Positions 56,956 to 64,000 of a DNA stretch of 64,000 nt are shown in pieces. The notes beneath the pieces are model-generated. The model saw only the letters and a program-made list of their open reading frames with translations, was not told the origin of the DNA and made no database searches. A program made the translations under genes and the position numbers. The stretch covers positions 48,968,825 to 49,032,824 of the forward strand of contig OZ024726.1 of NCBI GenBank assembly GCA_964016875.1. Reading direction: 5' to 3'. Numbering within the stretch: position 1 is the first letter of the stretch; each line of letters begins with the position of its first letter. This DNA is from Fallopia convolvulus (lineage: Eukaryota > Streptophyta > Magnoliopsida > Caryophyllales > Polygonaceae).

Positions 56956-57747
56956 TGTTAGAAGATAGAGTTTTGATGGTTCTAGAGTCAGTGACTCCGA
57001 GTTAGAAAGTCGAGTCGGCGACTTGGCAAAGTCACTGACATGACCACCTGGCGAAGTAATCTATTTAAGGAAGGAACAGACAACGTGTGTGCATGTATTT
57101 GGAGACAGCTGTGTCGTTTTATTTTAGGAGAAGATCATCATAAAAGAGTTTTAAAATCAAGATAAAGACTATTTGATTCTCATAGAATATTTCATTGTAT
57201 GCGTTAATGTATATTTGGAAAGATATGTAAAGATTGAGTGTGTATCATTTCTCTAATCGAATGGGAGTTGATACACACGAGATCTCTCTTACCTTAGCTT
57301 AAATACCCTCGTGTTTAGGATAATGGTAAGACTCTTGAGCGTAATTTTACATTTTGTGTAAGAAAGAAAGAGTGAACTTGTGCGTGAGATTCGTACAAGT
57401 GGTGTGTTGAGTGTTCTTAGGCATAGCTTGAGATTGAGAGTGTGAGTGCAAAGGTAGAACGTGGTTCAAGGCTGTGGGATTCATTCTTGTACACGGGAGA
57501 GCTTTGTAAACACACAAGAAATCAATAGAGCGAGTCTAAGGACTCTTGAAATCCGACCAAGTGAGAAGCTTGGAAGGGAGTGGTTTTTCTCCAAGTAAAC
57601 TAGTTGGTTTACGACGAGTTTCCACTATACATCGCCTGTCATTGACAGTGTGTAACGTTTGTTTTTCTTGTTTATTTATTCCGTTACTTTATTACTCAAA
57701 GTCGACGAATGCGCAGGAGTCGCCGACTCGTTTAAGTATTAACGATC
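56956..57747 (+). repeat. 3' LTR of element D
   Basis: Starts TGTTAGAAGATAG after the purine tract AAAAAGGGGGAATT (56942-56955). It runs to TTAACGATC where element E enters. Its last five bases (CTACA) are at 63326-63330. It is longer than the 5' LTR because of the deletion near 46077. Confidence 0.93.
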
Positions 57748-58174
57748 TGATACGGGAGAAATATCAAGTGCCAGACCTTCTCGGGTTCGTCGTCGTCCGC
57801 GACGATATGAAGATTAGTTTTTATATATTTATATTAGTAATTTACAATTTTTAGAATAGTTATTTATAATTTTTAGCATTATATTCAATTTATGTAATTT
57901 TTATAAACTAGAGCTTTGCTCTCTTCTCGGGTTTTCTTTACGGTTCTTTCCTGGGACGCCTTTTTTGAATCGTTAGGGCTTAGGTATAAATACTCTTGGT
58001 TTCCTTCTCATAATTTATCGAAGAAATAGTTTTGCCCTAAATTTCTCTTAGTTTATCTGTTTTTCTCCCGTGGCTACCAACCACGTATATCCCGAGTTGG
58101 AATCCACACCGGGTTAGGCTCAAAGCCCTTGACCAACAAGGGATCGATACACGATCCACACCGGGTCTGTATCA
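57748..58174 (+). repeat. 5' LTR of element E (427 bp)
   Basis: Same length as 62894-63320. Inverted ends are TGATAC/GTATCA. TATAAATACTC near 57985-57995 is a likely TATA box. Confidence 0.95.
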
Positions 58175-58176
58175 AC

Positions 58177-58188
58177 TGGTGCTTTCAC
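58177..58188 (+). other. Primer-site region of element E
   Basis: TGGTGCTTTCAC begins two bases after the LTR, at the place and with the TGG start expected for a primer site. I did not assign the tRNA. Confidence 0.7.
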
Positions 58189-58198
58189 CTCGAACACC

Positions 58199-59560
58199 AT
58201 GTCGAAATTCGTGGTAGAAGAATCCACGAATACCTCCAACGAGTATCAAGATCTCCGTGCTTTGATCCTTCAACTTACCGATATAGTTCAGACGATGCGT
58301 TGTGATTTGGATCTACAGAAGTCTTGCACCGATAATTTGCGAGAGATGGTGCACAACCAACCGAACCCTACTGTCGGCCTCGCCACCGCCCCATTGGCAT
58401 CGGCCCAGCTCTCACAACCGGTGATCACGACCTGGCCGCCAGCGAACCCTAACCCTAGTGCGGCGCCAGCACTTTCGGCCGCAGGGATTCCACCGCTCGC
58501 GCACCAAACCGAGGGTGCGTTTCCTTCTACGGGGTGGCCGTCCCAAACCCTAGCCGCCAGTGTCGCGGCTTCGACCATGGCAGGGTGGACTTCACCCGTT
58601 CCGCTCGGTTCCCGCTTCGCTCATCTTCATGCGGGCCAAGGATCGAGCCTCGTGCCTCATCACGCGGAACCTCTGACAACACTGCCATACAACAACGCCC
58701 CCCCGCCGGATCCCAATCCGCTTCAACAGTTTCCGCCTTATGTTCAGCGAGAAGGAGTGCGCGTTCCACCAGCCCCGGATTTGGGTCCGAAAATTCGAAT
58801 TGATCCGCCTCGTTTCAACGGAACGGATCCCAACGGTTGGATTTTCAAAGTCCAAGCGTATTTTGATTACTACCGTACTGCAGACTATGATCGTTTACGG
58901 TTAGTTGGTATGCTTATTGACCATCCTGCGTCAGACTGGTTTCGTTATTAACGCCGGAATCAATGTGGTAAAACTTGGGCAGCTTTTCTTCTATCGGTTC
59001 AGCAAAGATTCGATCCGACGTATTATGAAGATTACATAGGGCTCCTCGCAAACTTGAAACAGAAAACCTCGATGCTCGATTACCAAACTGAATTCGAAGC
59101 ATTACTGAATAAGGTTACTGGCCTTTCTGAAACAACATTGATTTCTCTTTTTAAGGCCGGATTGAAACAACCTGTGCGACGTGAGTTGAATCTGTGAAAT
59201 CCGACATCATTAGCACAGGCTTTCGCTTTAGCCCGCGAATTGGCGGCTTCTTACGCGGAAACCACGTCGCAGTGGATTGCAAATAAGCGACCGTGGACAT
59301 CCACCGCACCACGCCATGGGACAGCTCCGTCGAAAACCACCGCCACGTATTCCCCAAGTTCGGCCGCACCTCCACATCAAACGGACACCTCTAACGGGAA
59401 TTTCTCATCTCTTCCAATTCGTCGTCTTTTTAGAGCTGAACGTGATGAACGTACTAAAAAAGGCTTGTGTTGGAATTGTGATGAGAGGTTCATTCAAGAA
59501 CATCGCTGCACACCCCGTTTCTTGGCATTACTAAGCTGTGACGAAAGCGATGACGAGGAG
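58199..59560 (+). pseudogene. Element E gag (two internal stops)
   Basis: ATG 58199 opens a frame with an N-terminal helix (LRALILQLTDIVQTMRCDL), a Pro/Ala-rich linker, and the retrotransposon gag domain: RIDPPRFNGTDPNGWIFKVQ, FDYYRTADYDRLRLVGMLI, LANLKQKTSMLDYQTEFEAL. TAA (58949-58951) and TGA (59195-59197) interrupt it, without any frame change. The zinc-finger-like end is LCWNCDERFIQEHRC (about 59467-59511), in the form usual in chromoviruses. The same frame runs on into protease. Confidence 0.88.
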
Positions 59561-61345
59561 GAAGACGTGAATACAGATGAGCTAGCCGTTCAGGGCGATA
59601 TTTCCAGCCTAAATTCCATGGAAGGACTCTCGAACCCGCGCTCTCTGTGCCTTTCTGGATCGATTCATGATGCACAAATCCAGGTTCTGATTGATGGAGG
59701 TAGTACTCACAACTTTATTCATACTGATTTAGCTGAGAAGTTACAATTGCCACTGATTAAAATATCCCCTTTCCGAGTTTTTGTTGGCAACGGAGCTTAC
59801 TTATTATGTTCACATCAGTGTCCGACAACTAGTATCATTCTGCAGGGTCATGACTTTTCAATTGATCTCTTTGTACTCGCAGTTCATGGCCCGCAAGTGG
59901 TTCTCGGTGTGCAATGGTTGCAAACTCTGGGCACTGTGTCCCATGATTATGCTAAGCTAACAATGCAATTTATATGGAATGATAAATCTGTGTTTCTGAA
60001 AGGCGACAGGCAACCGCTGAAACCGATTTCTATGTCGGAACTTCACTCCCTCTGTGCTTCGGATAGTATTCTGGATTGCTTCGAAATCTTGAGCTTGGCG
60101 CCTGCCGAATCTTCCACCTCCTCGGATTGGCCGCCCGATATAAGGCCCGAAATCCGTGAGGTGCTCGAACAACGTCGAGCGGTTTTTACAGTTCCGTCGG
60201 GTCTTCCTCCGCTTCGACCGTGGGATCATCATATCCACCTGTAACCGGGCTCTAAGCCGGTTAACGTCCGACCCTACAGATATCCATACTTTCAGAAAGC
60301 GGAAATTGAACGACAAGTCAAATCTATGTTAGAGCAGGGCATCATTCAGCACAGTACAAGCCCATTCTCCTCCCCGGCTCTTCTCGTTAAGAAGAAAGAC
60401 GGCAGTTTTCGTTTCTGCATCGACTACAGAGCCCTGAATAGCATCACCGTCGCAGATAAGTTTCCTATTCCCACTGTTGATGAATTATTTGATGAATTGG
60501 GGAATGCAGTTATTTTTACTAAGCTTGATCTCCGCTCTGGTTATCATCAGATTCGGATGCACTCGTCCGATATTTATAAAACTGCTTTCAGAACACATGA
60601 CGGTCATTTTGAGTTCTTAGTTATGCCCTTTGGCCTGACTAACGCACCATCTACATTTCAAGCTGCTATGAACAACATATTTGCACCTTATCTGCGCAAA
60701 TTCGTCATTGTGTTTTTTGATGATATTTTGATTTACAGTCCTTCTATTTCGGCTCATGCTTCGGATCTTGACACCGATTTGCAGATTCTCCGGGATAATA
60801 ATTTTTATGTCAAAGGTTCGAAATGCTCTTTCGGCACTTCTCAGGTTGAATATCTTGGGCATATTGTTACGGCTGGCCAACTGATAGCCGACCCGACAAA
60901 GTTGTCGGCCATGGCCGAGTGGCCTTCGCCCAAATCTGTAAAACAGCTGCGTGGATTTTTAGGCCTGACAGGTTATTATAGGAAGTTTATTCGCAATTAT
61001 GCTTTGCTGGCAGCCCCTTTAACTGATTTGTTACAAACAGATAAATTCGGGTGGTCTGCGTCAGCTGAGGATGCGTTTCAGAAGTTAAAGTCGGCTATGA
61101 TGCAACCGCCTATCCTGCAGGTTCCTGATTTCTCAAAGTCATTTGTTGTAGAGACGGACGCTTTTGATGAAGGAATCGGCGCCGTTCTGTTGCAAGACGA
61201 GCGACCTCTCTCTTTTTTTAGTAAGAAGCTGGGTATCCGTAGGCGCGGGTCTTCCGTATATCACAGGGAACATTTTACTATTGTTTGCGCCGTTCAGAAA
61301 TGGCGCCAGTATTTGTTGGGCAGGGAATTTGTCATTCGCAGTGAT
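59561..61345 (+). pseudogene. Element E protease, reverse transcriptase and RNase H
   Basis: Protease: IQVLIDGGSTHNFIHTDLAE (about 59680-59740), VVLGVQWLQTLG. A stop (TAA 60242-60244) precedes GSKPVNVRPYRYPYFQKAE. RT: VKKKDGSFRFCIDYRALNSI, FTKLDLRSGYHQIRM, MPFGLTNAPSTFQAAMN and the catalytic FFDDILIYSPS (about 60713-60745), all intact. RNase H: FVVETDAFDEGIGAVLLQDE, then REFVIRSD, where a small deletion near 61340 shifts the frame into the integrase frame. RT itself looks complete. Confidence 0.92.
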
Positions 61346-62963
61346 CAGAAGTCTGAAAGAACTCCTGACGCAAGTAATTCAAACACCCGATCAACAATTT
61401 TTTATGCGAAAACTCATAGGCTACAAATTTCGCATCGAGTACAAATCCGGCGCCAGTAACCGCGTCGCTGACGCGCTATCTCGCTGCATGATCGATGATG
61501 AGGCGACTTCGCAGCAATTTATGTCATTTGCGGCCCCACTGCCTGACATTCTCCAGCGAGTCCGAGCCGAGAATTCGACGTTGGACGATTTGAAGCTGAT
61601 GCACGAGGCAGCCGCAGCCGGCAAATTGATCGCACCATTTCGGGTATTTGATGGTATTCTGTATTCCGGGCATCGCTTAGTGATTGGCTCGGCTTCACCA
61701 CTTAAGGCGGATATCTTATCTGAGTTCCACTCGTCGCCCAGCGCCGGTCATCCGGGAATTGATCGCACTTTTCGGAGGGTAGCCGAGGTATTTTATTGGA
61801 AAGGCATGCGCGTTGATGTAAAGCGCTTCGTTGACTCGTGTCTGATATGCCAGTCGACGAAATATAGTACGGCAAAACCCGCTGGCCTAATTCAGCCATT
61901 GCCCGTTCCTCAGCAAGTCTGGGACGACGTGTCTATGGATTTCATTACAGGATTACCTCCATCCCGAGGCCACACGACAATTCTAGTTGTGGTTGACCGA
62001 TTGTCGAAATACGCACACTTCGGTGCCCTCGGCTCATCCTTTGATGCCCCACGAGTTGCTTCTTTGTTCGTCGATTTGGTTGTCAAACTCCATGGCATTC
62101 CGGCTACTATTGTGTCTAACAGAGATCCCATTTTTCGTAGTACCTTCTGGTCCGAGTTGCATCGCTTAAGCGGCACTAAGTTACATCATAGTACTGCTTA
62201 CCATCCTCAATCGGACGGTCAGACGGAAGTCAAAAACCGTGTGTTGGAACAATATATGCGGGCTTTCACTCAGGGACGACCACGTCGTTGGTTCGACTTT
62301 TTACCATGGGCTGAATTGGCCTTAAACTCTATGTATCATGAAGGTCTCGGAATGTCACCGTTCAAGGCCTTGTATGGGAGAGAAGCACCGCCGATCACGC
62401 GTGTGACAATTCCGACCGGCCCGCCGATACCAGCGTCCGAGGCCATGCGAGATCGTGTGCTATTGAAATTACAACCTTATCGCCAGCATTTGGTCAGTCG
62501 TCCTCTTTCTGCTAAACTCGCTCGTCGTTTTTATGGACCATTTACTATACTTGAGCGCATTGGACCCGTAGCATATCGATTAGAGTTGCTTGATACAGCG
62601 CGTATACATAATGTGTTCCACGTGTCCTTGCTTCGGCCTTTCATTCCGGACGGTTCTCCCATTACACCGACCTCTTTGCCAGCCGAATTTTTGTATGATC
62701 GGCCAATTTCTCGACCAGTGCGCGCCACGGCGGAACGCGAGGTGATTGTAGATGGCATTCCGCGAGTTGAATGGCGTATTGAGTGGTCCGATGGAGCGCC
62801 AGCTGGAGTCACCTGGGAACCCGTGGAGATCATTTCTCGTTCATTTCCTGATTTACGGCTTGAGGACAAGCCGATGCTCAACGGGGGAGAGAATGATACG
62901 GGAGAAATATCAAGTGCCAGACCTTCTCGGTTTCGTCGTCGTCCGCGGCGATATGAAGATTAG
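61346..62963 (+). CDS. Element E RNase H end, integrase and chromodomain (open to the end)
   Basis: The frame carries GASNRVADALSRC (end of RNase H), the zinc domain (HSSPSAGHPGIDRTFRRV, CLICQSTK), and the integrase core with MDFITGLPP (Asp 61938-61940), VSNRDPIFRSTFW and DGQTEVKNRVLEQY. The second catalytic Asp position is Asn (AAC 62118-62120). The GPY/F motif is FYGPFTILERIGPVAYRLEL. The chromodomain is REVIVDGIPRVEWRIEWSDG then GVTWEPVEIISR. The last 23 codons, rich in Arg (RPSRFRRRPRRYED), lie inside the 3' LTR. The chromodomain would direct insertion to heterochromatin. Confidence 0.92.
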
Positions 62964-63320
62964 TTTTTATATCTTTATATTAGTAATTTACAATTTTTAG
63001 AATAGTTATTTATAATTTTCAGCATTATATTCAATTTATGTAATTTTTATAAACTAGAGCTTTGCTCTCTTCTCGGGTTTTCTTTACGGTTCTTTCCCGG
63101 AACGCCTTTTTTGAACCGTTAGGGCTTAAGTATAAATACTCTTGGTTTCCTTCTCATAATTTATCGAAGAAATAGTTTTGCCCTAAATTTCTCTTAGTTT
63201 ATCTGTTTTTCTCCCGTGACTACCAACCACGTATATCCCGAGTCGGAATCCACACCGGGTTAGGCTCAAACCCCTTGACCAACAAGGGATCGATACACGA
63301 TCCACACCGGGTCTGTATCA
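62894..63320 (+). repeat. 3' LTR of element E (427 bp)
   Basis: Starts TGATACGGGAG after the purine tract ACGGGGGAGAGAA and ends TCTGTATCA. Its first 70 bp encode the end of the pol protein, including the stop. Confidence 0.95.
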
Positions 63321-63335
63321 CAATCCTACAAGTAG

Positions 63336-64000
63336 TTTCTCACGTCTCTTCTGATTCTGGCTAGGAAGGAAGCATCGCCCCATTTTGAATTACGTCCAAA
63401 CACATCTCAAGCTTTATAACCTTAACTTGTTTGTGTTTCACCAAAGCTGCTCATTTTGCATACAACAAAACAACCATAACATTACATCAATATTTACAAA
63501 CTAGTTCAAAACAAATTAACGTCATCGATAAAGATAATCAACTCAAGCACCCACAAGTCTATAATATAAATTATATAACGTGACACCAATAATTATCAGC
63601 CATTCGTTAAACACTGATTGGCAGTTCAAACCAAAGATTAATTAACAATAAATTCCACTACCATCTAAATCAAAAGGCTTAACTTTCACGGAAAAACTAT
63701 AATTATCTCTCACAGTCACTGCCGTCCAATGCTTTAAAGTGTGTTAATTGTATACACAAGTAAACGATTATATGTTTGTATAATCGATCATGGAGGTAAG
63801 TGGGCCATGTCATGCCTCTGCTTTAAGTCTTTAACACATTGTATGCTTTTTAGTTTTTAATTTTATTAAGTAAGAAACAAAAGAAAATTATGTGGACCGT
63901 TGGCTCTTGGTATGGAAGCAGTGGATAAACAGCGGCTTTCGTGTAAGAATTTCCAACACTTACAAATCTCTCTTCCACCTGTTATTTTCCTGTGCGCCAT
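63336..64000. other. Unassigned sequence right of element D
   Basis: AT-rich sequence after the second AGTAG. No open frame with a known motif, repeat or element end is visible. It should be contiguous with the sequence left of 37073 before D inserted. Confidence 0.5.

Larger units (their letters stand above)
57748..63320 (+). mobile_element. Element E: complete chromovirus (Ty3/gypsy), 5573 bp
   Basis: Two 427-bp LTRs (TGATACGGGAG...CTGTATCA) enclose gag, protease, RT, RNase H, integrase and a C-terminal chromodomain. Flanks are CGATC (57743-57747) and CAATC (63321-63325), one mismatch. LTRs differ at about 11-12 positions by eye, making it younger than B. Three stops in gag-protease and one frameshift near 61340 separate otherwise well-kept domains. 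Confidence 0.95.
37078..63330 (+). mobile_element. Element D: SIRE-type Ty1/copia retrotransposon with three inserts (26 kb in all)
   Basis: It starts TGTTAAAAGATAG and ends CCTACA, with perfect 5-bp duplications AGTAG (37073-37077 and 63331-63335). Own sequence is the 5' LTR in two parts, a primer site, gag, pol in the copia order (protease, integrase, RT, RNase H), an extra gene and the 3' LTR. Inserts are element C (37421-45753), a solo LTR (53551 to about 55990) and element E (57748-63320). The long gag with two zinc knuckles and a coiled coil, and the extra gene after pol, point to the SIRE (Maximus) lineage. Stops and frameshifts occur in every gene. Confidence 0.93.

Overview
This 64 kb window is nuclear DNA of a flowering plant, probably a eudicot. 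The signs are a callose synthase (glucan synthase-like) gene fragment with GT-AG introns, plant LTR retrotransposon lineages (chromovirus-type and Tat-type Ty3/gypsy, SIRE-type Ty1/copia), a Stowaway-like MITE, a tRNA-derived SINE and Mutator-like elements. I see no intact host gene. I cannot name the species.

Layout. 1-5116 holds short repeats, a SINE, a MITE and a truncated, frame-disrupted callose synthase pseudogene of at least eight exons. 5930-7243 is a reverse-strand LTR-like fragment. 7244-30033 is a decayed Ty3/gypsy element (A). It is split by a solo LTR (10774-14283, itself carrying a Mutator-like element at 12877-14164), by a copia-type solo LTR (14963 to about 25368, itself carrying a complete Tat-lineage element B at 15228-24847), by a 171-bp MITE-like insert (26327-26497) and by another LTR-like insert (about 26698-27970). 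30034 to about 31900 is a truncated reverse-strand LTR element. 32601-35272 is a second Mutator-like element with a perfect 10-bp target duplication.

37078-63330 is a SIRE-type copia element (D), bounded by TG...CA ends and a perfect 5-bp target duplication (AGTAG). It contains three insertions. A related copia element in reverse orientation (C, 37421-45753) sits in its 5' LTR. A solo LTR (53551 to about 55990) sits in its extra gene. A chromovirus (E, 57748-63320) sits five bases from the end of its 3' LTR. 63336-64000 is unassigned.

How the genes work together: nearly all coding sequence belongs to gag-pol genes of these elements (capsid and zinc knuckle, protease, reverse transcriptase, RNase H, integrase, and a chromodomain in E). 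Two elements also carry an extra gene. B has a spliced antisense gene between integrase and the 3' LTR, and D has a sense gene after pol. All gag-pol sets contain stops, frameshifts or active-site changes, so none looks autonomous as written. Element ends, target duplications and splice sites were located by reading; divergences are counts by eye.
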